Shown: positions 48,465 through 60,080, counted from the first letter of the stretch. The stretch is 64,000 bases of DNA from Cryptomeria japonica (GCF_030272615.1 NC_081410.1:291027957-291091956); one strand, 5' to 3'. The notes: generated from the sequence alone by a model not told the origin. Program-made: numbers and translations.

Positions 48465-49140
48465 GAACATACATACTAATGGAAAGTTGATTACTGTCAA
48501 GAAATCATGTCAACCATTTTCACCATGTTGTTTTAGGTTGTAAAAAAATATCTTTTTTATTAAAAACTTGAATAACACAAACACGATGTGACATTGGTAA
48601 CCTTGAATAAATATTTTTATGCTTGTCATGTAGTGCCATTACTATTGCTTAATGAATGATACAAATGATGATGCCAAATTTTTAGAAATTTCAACTTAAA
48701 ATTACTATTGCTAAATGAATGATAGAAATGATGATGCCAATTGTTTTTTTACTATTACTTAATGAATTATACAAATGAATGATATATTTTATTGTGGGCA
48801 TTTGCAGCTAAACTAACAAAAGACATAAAATACATACTAATTGAAATTTCACGAGATTGAACAAATCATGTCAACCATTTTGACCATCTTCTGCTAGTTT
48901 GTAAAAATATCTTTGTGTTAGATACTTGAATAGGATATAGTTTTGATTAGTAACCATTTTGATTCTTGTATTAAAGTTTGGCATTGTAAAAAACATACAA
49001 ATTTTTCTATTGCTCTGTCTATATTTTTTTCCCAATATCCTTTTATATAACAAAATTGGGAGAAGTGATAACCTTTAGATCATTACAATATAACCATTCT
49101 TATCTAACCAACATAGTTCTATATAAAAAAGGAAAAAAAA
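48465..49140. other. right flank of copia with a paralogous empty target site
   Basis: 48465-48530 continues the copia target (TACATACTAATGGAAAGTTG ... AATCATGTCAACCATTTT). At about 48785-48900 a second, uninterrupted copy reads ATTGTGGGCATTTGCAGCTA through AAAGACATAAAATACATACTAATTG to CATGTCAACCATTTT. It matches both copia flanks joined. The rest is AT-rich and non-coding, with a small repeat of ATTACTATTGCTwAATGAATGAT (48640-48780). Confidence 0.8.
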
Positions 49141-49145
49141 AAGAT

Positions 49146-52100
49146 TTAGTCTCTCGAGGTCCTCAGATAGGCATTTTCCCATTGGTACACATCATAATCA
49201 GTTGGCCATTCGTAATTTTGAATAGCAGGTGCATTTAGGAGAAAATCTTTCCAACTTTTGTTAGTCATTGCTCTTACATCTGTGACAAATTTTGAATACC
49301 CAACCTCCACTGCTATAATCCTATCCTGAAAGAAATTGAAAATTTGAATGCTTATGTCCCTTTCCTCCTTCATATGTGTTATAATCTTTGGCATTGTATG
49401 ACAAAAGTCAATTTTTCAATCTATTAAATACCTTATGTACCCATCCTTATCAAGGATATAGGGTATTGTCCAGTGTTGAAATGTATTAAAAGTATCAATT
49501 TTCCCCTCGATTTTTCTTCTTCACTGGAAACATACTCAAGGCCTTGAATAATTGCATCTATGATTCTCTGAGTCTTCTTTATTGCAGGAGGAGCATCAGG
49601 ATCCCTATGCATTACATCACACAGAGTGACTAGGGTTGCATATGTTGGCTACCACCTCTTTGATTAAGCCTCCAATTTAGGTTTACTTTCTGTAAATAGT
49701 TTTTTCATCTTCAGTAAGGACTCTAAACTCTTATACACCTCATCCAACTTTTCAATGATGGGATGTACTCTGTGTGTCAACTTTTTTTCAAAGGTATGGA
49801 GGATTTGTCGTGGCACCTCCTAATAGGCTTCTTCATTAGCCACTTTTAAGTCCTCGATTTCTTCCTCATACCTCTGCTTCTCTTCTCTCCACCCTTTACT
49901 ATCCTCCATGCTGCATGTTGGTGTAGGGGTAGCATGTTTTTGTAGGATAATGGCCTTGCACTGGTTATCAAGCTGTCCTTTTGCTTTTTCTTTCCACATA
50001 GCAATTTCAATGTACAACTTATTAATTTCATTGTTCATGTCCTTGTGCCCGTTTTCAAGTTCAATTATCCTTTCTTGCATGTGTTTCACTGCATCTTTGG
50101 TAAACATAGCAGAGTGCATAGTTAATGTGGCCACCTCCAATGGGGAGGTATGCTTCGTGGTCTTTATAATTATTGATCCCTGCTTCTCTTTTACCATATC
50201 TACTAGCCTCGACTTTCTAGTGCTTTTATACTTCACCCAGGCAGCTAGTATCTCAGTTTTGGGATTATACCCCATGCCACTTACCCCTTCATCAGAATCA
50301 AACTCTTCCACTAGCATGGGGTCTTATTGTTGTCTCACCTAATATAATAAGAACATTTTCTTTAGTGTCATACCTATAAAAATTAGCATGTCACTCTTCA
50401 TCACGATCTCTCTCGCTTTCGCAGGAGTAACATTTATTTTATCAAATTTCATTTCTTTGAAAATCTAGGAAACCACATCATCATGTTTGGATTCATCGAC
50501 TCCCATCAAATTCCTCCATTTTGTCTCCTCAAACTCCTTCATTTTTATTTTTATCTAGAAAACTTTGAGTTATGTGGTATGGATGAACTCGTCATCTTCC
50601 ATAAACCTCAGTGACATTGCTATCCTTTAATCCACAGTATCGACAAGTTCTGCCCCTTCTTCCGTCTGAGCTTCATATCCATGGGTTTCTTCTTAATACC
50701 TTGTTGGACCCATTTGTGAATGCTTTGCACCTTCATCACCCTTTAAATATTTTAATGCACTGATGACTTCATGATTGTCCCCAACTCCTCCTGAGTCTTC
50801 ATGAGGCACTAATGTTTTAGGATCAACTATCCTTTTTTTTTTTTTTTTTTTGTGAATGTTGTGCACCTTCATTGCCCTTTAAAGATTTTAATGCACTTAT
50901 GACTTCATGACCATCCCCAACTCCTCCTGAATCTTCATGAGGTACTAATGGTTCAGGATCAACTATCCTCTATTTTTTTGTGGGGGTAATGCCTGTGGAA
51001 GTACTCGATCATATGCCTCTTCATCCACATCAAGAATAACAACCCCATGGGGTTTCCTTGGTGGAATTTCAGCCTCTTTGGCTGGATATTCACCGACTCC
51101 ACATTTTGCATAGATTGTTCAAATTTATCTAAATATAGATCAATTTTCTTCAAATTATTAGTTTCATCAGCAAAAAACACAGGAAAACTAGGATCTCTTT
51201 TCTTTCTTTCTTCCTCTAGTCTCATCATGATCTTCCACTTTTTTCTTCTTTGCACTATCTCATGAATTGATGAAACATTTCTAATCAAATATTCCTCCAA
51301 CAATGCTATATGGGAGATTACTTTAACAAGAGAATTAAAATGGCCTTCCGGGTCGCACATTCTCTCCACACCCAAATTCAAGCGATAGTTTTATTTTAAA
51401 TATGTTCACAATTTTTCTAAAACATTTGATCTAGTAGCAAACTCCACACACATGGTGATATGGGGCATGCATGTTCCCTTTTTTATCTTCTCAATAGTTT
51501 CCCTCTCAAGCCACAACATTTGATACATAAACTCTAAGAACACAAGCCTATCCGGTACAAACATGGGTAATATACGGGGAGCTTGAGGACAACCATACAC
51601 CTTGATGATGGTGTGCTCCCCCATATAGAACCAATCCACAAAGTTGTGTGTATGGTCCTTTTTTCTGAATTGAGAGCAAGTGGCCTCAATACCTTCCTCA
51701 TTTTCAATGAAACTCTTTGAACCTCATGATTCACTGCTCTAAAAATAACAACAACAACTAAATCACGAAATATTTTGTAATTGCAATCTTTTCACCTCTT
51801 ATCCCATACATAAAACCACAACTGCACTGATACCCTACTCCCATTATCATCCACCATCCCCAACTTTAAAGGTTTACTGCAATCTTGTTTGTTATGATAC
51901 ATGATTAGATAACACAATAAAGAATAATGGCGAAATTCACGGCTTTTTTATGTTTTCACTCCACTAATTGAGTGTGGATTTTTCTTTCAAATTTAGAGGC
52001 AAATTCAAACTTAAGGTTTACTTCAGAATTTTGAATTCTCATGGCCATGTACATTAATGATACTAGCATTCTCACTTTGGCATCCTCTCCTAGTATTCAA

Positions 52101-52733
52101 CACAAGGTGAAATATGTTCTTTGAAAGTATCGAAGAAATTCATCCACAGGTAATGGCTCGGTTGTTGTAATTATCATGGGTTTATTGTTTACACCCCTCC
52201 TATAATTTGGGACCTCATCCTTCCTAAATGTTTTATGCAATTTATTATAATCCATTTAAAATTGTTCAAGGTAAACGTTTGTCAAGGCTTCCTTGTTCAA
52301 CGGAAAACAATCAATAATGGCAAACTTTGAAACCACCAACAAAGGGTGTCCATTAGACATCCTAATCATTCAGGTTACAAGGTCATATCTGTCTGCCAAT
52401 ATTTGAATTAACTCGATATCAATGAAAACATTGGGCACAATTAACTTTTCCATATCAAAAGTCCAAGTGTTCGACACAAGGACCTTCTTATTTCTATTCT
52501 CATTAAAAAACCAGAACAAATATCTTCCTTCTATGGGAATTGAGGCATCCCTACACCCCTTGAACCCATCCTTAAACACATTCTTAGCTTCGAAATCAGC
52601 TGAGCCGGGTAGGGCATCTAGTAGAGATTTTTGCATGGGTCTCTTCATTAGATTGGATATCCTAGGTTTTTTTTAGAACTCTCACCCATTTTAGAACCCT
52701 AACAATCATTAGACTACTCTTCTTCCTAGGCAT
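49146..52733 (-). pseudogene. unknown protein family, left copy
   Basis: I do not recognise this gene. From the ATG at 52731-52733 (MPRKKS) the minus strand carries homology to the copy at 57051 onwards, in the same order. Blocks: PMQKSLLDALPGSADFEAKN ... GCRDASIPIEGRYLFWFFNE (52370-52648); RGVNNKP and MRIQNSEVNLKFEFASKFER (about 52000-52240); MRKVLRPLAL (about 51680); YMGEHTIIKVYGCPQAPRI and LPMFVPDRLVFLEF (51406-51639); MCDPEGHFNSLVKVISHI and RRKKWKIMMRLEEERKKRDP (50959-51381); a tandem duplicated piece with LVPHEDSGGVGD (50710-50965); and a C-terminal coiled coil (49820-50317, KHMQERIIELENGHKDMNNE). Stops and frameshifts separate them. Length if intact would be near 1,000 residues. It could be a lineage-specific host family or a protein of a non-autonomous transposon. 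Confidence 0.6.
50710..50965. repeat. about 127-bp tandem duplication in the unknown gene
   Basis: The stretch from CTTCATyrCCCTTTAAA through CCCCAACTCCTCCTGA to GGATCAACTATCCT occurs twice. The copies are separated by a run of about 18 T and a short link. Both copies encode the same LVPHEDSGGVGD-type peptide on the minus strand, so part of the protein was duplicated. Confidence 0.85.
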
Positions 52734-53059
52734 TTTTACTTTATGTTTCTTACTAGAATTCCAACCGATTTTTATAAATTCTACACCTTGAGGCGGTAAT
52801 AGAGTACTTACTTGTAAGTTGTCGCATCTGATTTTGGTCCGTGCTCATCTGTCACAGAGCTCAATCCGTTCAATTCTCCAGCATAGAATGAAAATTTTGA
52901 GCACAAATTGACTATTAATGGTGTCGACAGTGCCACCTTTTTGAAATAACGTGTTAATGACATGTAATCTACCCGTTGTCTCTTATACCACCACTTCATG
53001 TTTCATTTATAATCCACCTTACTATTTGGCGATGTTTTATTGGCCAGTATTGACCATTG

Positions 53060-56000
53060 AGGTGCATAACATGCATGTGTTAGTCATAATTTTCATTTCA
53101 TGGGTCAATAGATGGTCTCCCAAAAGTGGTTATAAAAGTTGTGTTAGTATCCATCGTCGTTTCATGGGTCAATAGATGGTTTTGACTAGTGAAGTTGCAA
53201 AATAGCGAAGGCGCATAACACAACGTATTAGTCACAATCATTGTTTCATGGTACAAGAGAATGCATTGAACAGGGTAGCCACAAAACTGCGAAAGCGCAT
53301 AACACATAGTGTTAGTGTAGGGACAAACTGTGGTTTAAATATTAATAATAATAATTGATAAGATTTATGAGCCAGTTCATCTTGCATCTAAATGTCAATC
53401 CAGGGTCGTAGACTGATGAAAGGTATAGTGGCTATCTGCTCAAGGGATGAAGATAGCATGCCAAGTGGGGATGAGTGCATCTAAAACACACAAAAGGAAA
53501 CCTGCAATAAACTAAAACAGAGCTGGCGACAGGAACTGTCACTTCCTGGCGACAGGAGCTAAACTGAAACTCTTAAAGAAAAACTATTCTAAGAATCTGA
53601 AGGAGATAGCAAACATGAAATTTTAATGTACAACACAATATTGCAGTAATTAAATAACAAACCACACCAATCTGAATTTACATTTGAATTTGAAACAAAT
53701 ACATGAATCAATGATAATTATTTACAATTACATAAATTAAAATATATAAACTAATCTCATAATTCTATGTCTGAAATTAAAATAGCAACACACAAAAATA
53801 AAAACACACATCTAACAAAACAAATCACCAATATAATTAGGTAAATTAAAGTATATAAACTATACACTAATTCTATGTATGAAATCAAATGAAAATAATA
53901 ACACACAAACAATCTAAACTAAATCACCAGTCATCCCAAGAAGTGGATCCTGCCTCCTTAGTATACTTGGTGATGAAACACGAACAACTTTTTACTCTTT
54001 TGCGATCAGAATAATGATATTTTATTCACCCATAAATAATATACAATTCACACAGAATTCTGCTACAGGAAGATCTGCGTACAAAAGTCTCTTTGTCTGA
54101 TATATAATCTGATATATATCTGCTTTCAGCAGACCATATATATAAAGATCATGCTTATAACAAACTGAAACTAATTGAAAGAAAATAGAATAGTTTGTTT
54201 TTGATGCCAATGGCTCTCAAAACTCAATGAACTATGATCACAAATAAAATAAATAAATCTGCTACAATACAATTTCCTCCAGCTATCGAACACATCCCTT
54301 TGCACAAAAGAAGGTTTCCAATTTCTTAATAGAATGCATCCTCCATACATTATTCTAACATGTGTACAGATCCATTGGTTATTGCAGAAAATGTGGGGTC
54401 TTGGCTAGCCGCAACAATAATTTAGCAATTATCACATTTAGAAAACCACTGGTAGCGTTTGAATGGCTCATTGTCTGGAGATTTTGCCATGTAGAAACTT
54501 AATTGGGCTCATTATGACAAAACCCATGTCGTGGATTGTTAAGATTTGTCCTCATTTGCTGGAAAATTGCAATGCAAAACTGACTGACATATTTTTTTGA
54601 GGCATTCTTCTATTAATGGCGAATCAATATTTAAAATATTGACTAAACATTGATGTTTATAGCCATGTAAGAATATTTGATGCCTCTTGAATATGTATTG
54701 GTCCATATCATTGAAAGAACTAATGCTCTGGTATAGCAAGAGTCCACTTGGAAATGACAAGAAGATCCCTGCACAAAATATGACAGGAAGTATATTGCAA
54801 GATATACATTCTTGACATGAAAGAAATATTAGTAAACACAATATGATATTATTTATTCACTATTTTATCCAAAAACTTGATGAAATATTACTTATATATA
54901 TTAAAACATATGCAACAAAACATAGTGAAATCAAATGGAAATGGTATATAGAAATGGATATGAAGGCATATTACAAGGTATAAGATATGGTGTAGAATAG
55001 GGCATATTTGACTCTCATCAGTTAGTCACAATCGTTGTTTTGTGGTACAAGAGAATGAGTTGAAGAGGGTAGCCGCAAAACTGCAAAAGCACATAGCACG
55101 TCGTGTTAGTTGCAATCACCATTTCATGAGTCAACATATGGTATTGACCAATGAAGTCGTGAAACAATGAAGGCGCATAACACATCATGTTAGTCACAAT
55201 CGTTATTTCACGGTACAAGAGAATGCATTGAACATGGCAGCCACGAAAATTGTGAAAGCACATAACATGCCGTATTAGTCGCAATCGTCTTTTCACAGGT
55301 CAATAGATGGTATTGACCAATGAAGCCATGAAACAGTGAAGGCACATGACACAAAGTGTTAGTCACAATCACTATTTCGTGGTATAAGAGAATGCGTTGA
55401 ACATGGCAGCTGTGAAACTTCGAAAGCGCATAACACGTCGTGTTAGTCGTAATCGTCATTTCATAGGTCAACATATGGTATTTCCCAATGAAGTCGCGAA
55501 ACAACGAAGGTGCATAACTCAACGTGTTAGTCACAATCACTATTTTGTAGTACAAGAGAATGCACTGAATAGGGTAGCCGCAAAACTGTGAAAGCGCATA
55601 ACACGTTGTGTTAATCACAATCGTTGTTTTGTGAGTGAATAGATGGTATTGACTAGTGAATCCATAACTCAGTGTGTTAGTCACAATCATTGTTTTGCGG
55701 CACATGAGAATGCGACTAACAAAGCATGTTATGCGATGTCATAGTTTTGCGGCTGCCCTATTCAACACATAATACATCGTGTTAGTCACAATTGTCATTT
55801 CATGAGTCAGCAGACGCTTTTGATCAGTGAAGCCACAAAACTACGAAAGCAAAAATGCATAACACACTGTGTTAGTCACAATCGTTGTTTTGCTATACAA
55901 GATACTATGTTGATCAGGGCAACTGCAAAATTGTGAAAGTGCATAACACATCATGTTAGTCACAGTCATTGTTTTGCAGTCCAACTGATGGTAATGACAT

Positions 56001-56600
56001 GTGAAGTCACAAAACAACAAATTCGCATAACACACCGTGTTAGTCGCAATTGTTGTTTCGCGATTCAACAGATGCGCTAGCTAATAATACAATGTGTTAT
56101 GCGCTTTTGCATTTTCGACGCTTCACCGGTCAATAACATTAGTTGAATCAAAATATGATGATTGCGACCAAAATGGTGTGTTATGCACTTTTGCAGTTTA
56201 GCGACTTCATTGGTCAATAGCATCTATTGAATCGCTAAACGATGATTAAGACTAACTTAGTGTGTTATTTGCATTTGCAGTTCACGAGTACATAACACAT
56301 CGTGTTAGTCGCAATCATTGTTTTGCAATATAAGAGACTATGTTGAACAAGGCAGCCTCGATACTGCGAATGCACATAACACAATATTAGTTGAAATCGC
56401 TGTTTTGCAGGTCAACAGATGGTATTGACTAGTGAAGCGTTGAAACTATGAAAAACGCATCACACACCATGTTAGTTGCAAGTGCATAACCCATAGTGTT
56501 ATTCATGTGTTAGTCACAAGCGCATAGCACACCGTATTAGTCTCAAGCGCATAACATACCATGTTAGTCGCAAGCGCATAACACAATCATTGTTTTGTAG
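53060..56600. repeat. 84-bp satellite with 168-bp dimer structure and inversions
   Basis: A monomer of about 84 bp contains GCGCATAACACGTCGTGTTA followed by GTCrCAATCGTyGTTT. It exists as type A (GGTACAAGAGAATGCrTTGAAC ... GCAAAACTGCGAAAG) and type B (GGTCAATAGATGGTATTGACC ... AACAACGAAGG), which mostly alternate, giving a 168-bp dimer. The array occupies 53060-53315 and 55021-56600, split by a solo LTR. Around 55700-55760 and 56060-56280 monomers are in reverse orientation. At 56470-56585 a shorter unit of about 31 bp (AAGCGCATAACACACCrTGTTAGTCGC) repeats four times. CpG positions are strongly decayed (TG/CA), as in methylated DNA. Confidence 0.9.
53316..55020 (-). mobile_element. solo LTR (1,705 bp) inserted in the satellite
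   Basis: On the plus strand it runs TGTAGGGACAAAC ... CTCTCATCA. GTTAG is duplicated at 53311-53315 and 55021-55025; without the insert the satellite monomer (GTGTTAG|TCACAATCG) is continuous. On the minus strand there is a TATA-like TTTATATATATGG (about 54134-54146) and AATAAA (54021-54026), so the LTR reads on the minus strand with a U3 of about 0.87 kb. An open frame of 100 codons in U3 (54539-54841) follows a TTTTGTGCAG string; I do not recognise it. Confidence 0.9.
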
Positions 56601-57050
56601 GACCTATAATTTATTATACCCATCATGTTGCAAAATGGTGAAAAGGTAGACAAGCTTGTAAGGTGTGTTGGCATTTGGCTAGAAGTTGACATTAAAGATC
56701 TTAGAGAAGTGTGATTCAACAATGGCTGAATGAGATTGCTAAATAACAAAGAGAATGCAAAAAAAGGAAAAATCATATTGAGATATAGTGAAAAATATGG
56801 CGTTATTTTGAAAAGTGTGGCAGAGGTGTTTGTGGCACATATGAATTAAATGCAGAAAGGACCTCAAGGGTCACCATTAAAAACCTATTTTCAACTCAAA
56901 ATTCTCATTCAAAGACGAAGAATTGGTGACTTGGGCTCTGCGACAAAATTAGGAAGCAAAATTCAGTGGCAAATTGCAAGTAAGTATTCAGTCTCTCCCT
57001 CAAGCTGCTAAATTTACAGAAGTGTTTCCAAGTAAGAAGTACAAAGAAAA
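56601..57050 (+). promoter_or_regulatory. upstream region of the right copy of the unknown gene
   Basis: From about 56775 on, sequence blocks match the upstream side of the left copy read on the other strand: CGTTATTTTGAAAAGTGTGGCA, CACCATTAA, CTCAAAATTCTCATTC, GCTCTGCGACA and TTGCAAGTAAGTATTC in the same order and spacing. The gene pair therefore shares promoter and 5' UTR ancestry, not only coding sequence. Confidence 0.55.
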
Positions 57051-59026
57051 ATGACTAAAAGAAAAGGGAAAACCGAGGAGGGAGAAAGCTCAAAACATGA
57101 TGTGAGCTTCAAAAAAAGACCTAGGATAGTAAACCCAGACAACAAGCCTATGCAAAAATCACCATTAGATGCATTGCTTGGCTCTGCAAATACAACAACT
57201 AAGAATATGTTTAAAGACAAAATGGAGGGTTGTAGAGATGCCTTAATCCCAGTTTCAGGAAAAGACTTGTTTTGGTATTTCTATAAAAATAGAAATGGGA
57301 AAATTCCAATATCAAACCCTTAGACGTACAATGTGACAAAATTAATTGTGACAAATGTTTTTATAGACCATGAACTAATTCAGGTATTGGTTGACAATTA
57401 TGACCCTGTCACTAAAGTTGTGAGGATATCGAGTGGAAACCTTTGGTGGTAATTACTAGATTTGTCATTATTGATTGTTTCACACTTAACAAACAAGCCC
57501 TCACTAAGGTAGACCTAGAATAATTTGCAATGGACTATAATAGTTTATTCAGGACATTCAAGAAAGATGACCTCCCATAGCATAGGAGAAGGGGTGTGAA
57601 TAACCAACTCTTGATGATTACATGCACCGAGCCATTTCATGTTGATGATTTCCTTGGGTAATTCCAAAAAACCTACTTTGCCTTATGTCACATATTGGGG
57701 GAAGACGCCTATCCTAGGATGCCAGTATATTTAATGTTCATGGATATGAGAATTCAAAACTCTGAGCTAAATCTCTAGTTTGATTTTGCTTCCAAAATTG
57801 AGAGGAGAATACGAGGGCTATTGGTAGCATGGAAGGAGAAGAAAAGCAATGATTTCCACCACTATTCCTTATTATGTTATCTAATCTTATTTCAAAACAA
57901 GCAGGCCTTTGCACAAGATTGAAATTAGGAATAGCGGATGAAAATGGAAACATGCTCCCAGTTTAGCTTTGGCGTTACCTATGGGATAAGAGATCCAGGG
58001 ATGCAGATTACAAGGTCTTCCGTGACTCCTTTGTTGTCACTATTCTTGGTGTTTTCAATTGTTTAGTTGAGAGATTGTCACCTCAAATAAGGAAAGTATT
58101 GAGACCCTTGGCCCGTGACCTTGAGAAGGGTCACACACAATTTTGCAGATTGGCTTTGCATGGGGGAAAATGCTATTATCAAGATCTATGGGTGTCCCCA
58201 GACTCCCCATTTACTGCTTATGTTTGTACCAGACAAGCTTGCAGTTTTGGAATTTATATGACAAATGTTATGGTTGGAAAGAGAGCTAATTGCTCAAAGG
58301 AGAAAAGGGCAGCCACAAAACTGCAAAAGCACATAACACGTGACATTTTATGCATCATCATGTGACATTTGTTGGATTCTCCATTGGATCCAACATGTTG
58401 GAGAAGTTACAAAATTATTTAAAAATCAATTTCTTGCTGAAGCCTAGTAAGGGAAGAATGTGTGATCTTGAAAACCACATTGGCTCTATTACTAAGCCAT
58501 TTTCACATGAGGTATTGATAGAAGAAGACTTTATTAGAAATCTCACATCATATAGAGAAATTGTGCTGTAAAGGAAGAAGTGGCAAATCATAGCAAGATT
58601 TGAAGAAGAAAAGAAAGAAAAAGGATCCCTCTTTCCCTAGGTTCTATGGTGATGAGATTGTTTTATTGAAGAAAATTGAATTATGTTTAAATAATTTTAA
58701 AAAGATATATGGAATATTAGTAGGCCTGGACACCCTACCAAAAAAGGTTGAGGCTCCACCCAAGAAACCCCAAGGGGTTGTGATTCTTGAGGTTTCAGAT
58801 AATGAATCCACATAAGAAGTTCCTCATACTATCCCTCCTATAATTGAGCAACAAATCGATGACCCGGACCCCCCGGTTCCTTATGATGTGTATGAAGGGC
58901 AAGGTGATACAGGTGAAGCTGCTAGTGCATTAAGGGACCTAGGGAGAGAAGAGACATCAGAGAAATCACATATTGATCCACCTAGGTACCAAGAAGAGAT
59001 ACATGGCTATGAGGCACAAGTAACTG
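57051..59026 (+). pseudogene. unknown protein family, right copy (truncated by an LTR)
   Basis: Homologous to 52733-49146. The ATG at 57051 starts MTKRKGKTEEGESSKHDVSF with a basic KKRPRIV stretch, then KPMQKSPLDALLGSANTTTK and GCRDALIPVSGKDLFWYFYK. After frame breaks: RRGVNNQ, MRIQNSELNL, FASKIERRI (57590-57820), IRKVLRPLARDLEKG (58075), IIKIYGCPQTPHLLLMFVPD in another frame (58190-58240), MCDLENHIGSITKPFSHEVL and RRKKWQ-type region (58460-58600), KKDPSFPRFYGDEIVLLKKI (58600-58690), RYQEEIHGYEAQ (58985-59020). It then meets the LTR of element 2. A satellite-like fragment is embedded at about 58309-58350. Function unknown. Confidence 0.6.
58309..58350 (+). repeat. satellite fragment inside the unknown gene
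   Basis: GGCAGCCACAAAACTGCAAAAG and then CACATAACACGTGACA match the A-type monomer of the satellite at 53-56.6 kb (GGGTAGCCGCAAAACTGCGAAAG, GCGCATAACACG). The left gene copy has ordinary coding sequence at this place, so the fragment was inserted or copied in. Confidence 0.75.
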
Positions 59027-59829
59027 TGTATGGTGAAAATGGATAACAATAATAACAATATTGAAAGGCTAAATGAATTCAACCACCAAACCCTAGCCTA
59101 ACAACAACAAAGATCCACCATAACATATGAAGATTACCTAAGACAATGCAAATCAAATGAAATCACAAAGATTATACCATCACATGTCCAATAGGGTTTT
59201 GATCTCCATTCTTCCTATCTCCATTGATCTTGCTTGATATATTTGCTCTCAGATTTTATATGCACAAGAGCTCAACAAAGAACGGAATGTGGTTGCAAGT
59301 AGGATCGTAGTGTAGTCAATTGCATAAAAGATGATTAGCATGAATGATTAGGATGATTGATTAGGAATGAATGATTAGGGTTTGATAATGAAGAAGGCAT
59401 CTCCTTAAATAGAAGACACAATATGAAATGGAGGGATAAGATTGAGAGGTGTAAAAAGGAGGTCGGCTAGGATTAGAGGGTAGGTAAAGGAAATAATAAA
59501 ATAATGAAAGGGGTAGGTAGTGTATGAATTAAGAGATGAATGACATGTGTCATGTGTAGAAAAAGCTAATGAATTAATTAAATAAATAAAGATTTATTTA
59601 ATTAATAGAAGAAGTAGGACAATTAAATAAATAAAATATTTATTTAATTTAGGAAAGGGATAATTTAAATAAATAAATGTATTTATTTAAATGAGAAATA
59701 AGGCTAGAAGAGGATAAATGAATTAATTAAATAAATAAAAATTTATTTAATTAATAGAAGAATTAGGCTTAGATAATTAAATAAATAAAATATTTATTTA
59801 ATTAGACATGACAATTTTAGGTGTCTACA
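59027..59829 (-). repeat. 3' LTR of element 2
   Basis: The right edge is firm: TGTAGACACC on the minus strand, directly after the polypurine tract AAAGAGGGGCAAAA. The left edge (TGTATGGTGAAAATG) is placed by similarity to the TGTATACATGTAAAATTC end of element 1 and by the end of homology of the interrupted gene; it may be off by some bases. The U3 part (59570-59805) has five perfect AT palindromes, for example ATTAATTAAATAAAT-AAAG-ATTTATTTAATTAAT. Confidence 0.75.
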
Positions 59830-60070
59830 TTTTGCCCCTCTTTGAGACAATGCAGCTTGTCGCGTTGTTTCAAAGAAGATAAGATGAACTGATACAAATT
59901 TGCCCCAAGATGGGAATGATATGCCCCCTCGAGAGATTGGATGAAAATGTCTGAAAAGATTGCAGACAATCTCTCGATAAGAAAGAAAGGCTAGAATGGA
60001 TTGACCGAATAAAGTGACAAAGTCACGAGATAAGGAAGACTGAATCGGGAAACGAAGGCTAGGGGTAGTC

Positions 60071-60080
60071 TATAAGATAG
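60071..60080 (+). promoter_or_regulatory. TATA-like box of the antisense PMD gene (element 2)
   Basis: TATAAGATAG lies 99 bp before the ATG and 242 bp from the LTR edge, matching the geometry in element 1 (101 and 247 bp). Confidence 0.6.

Noticed and set aside
55018-55705. Overlapping minus-strand frames as a tandem-repeat protein gene
   Set aside because: They follow the satellite period, lack a start context and change frame between stretches; reported only as a low-interest observation.
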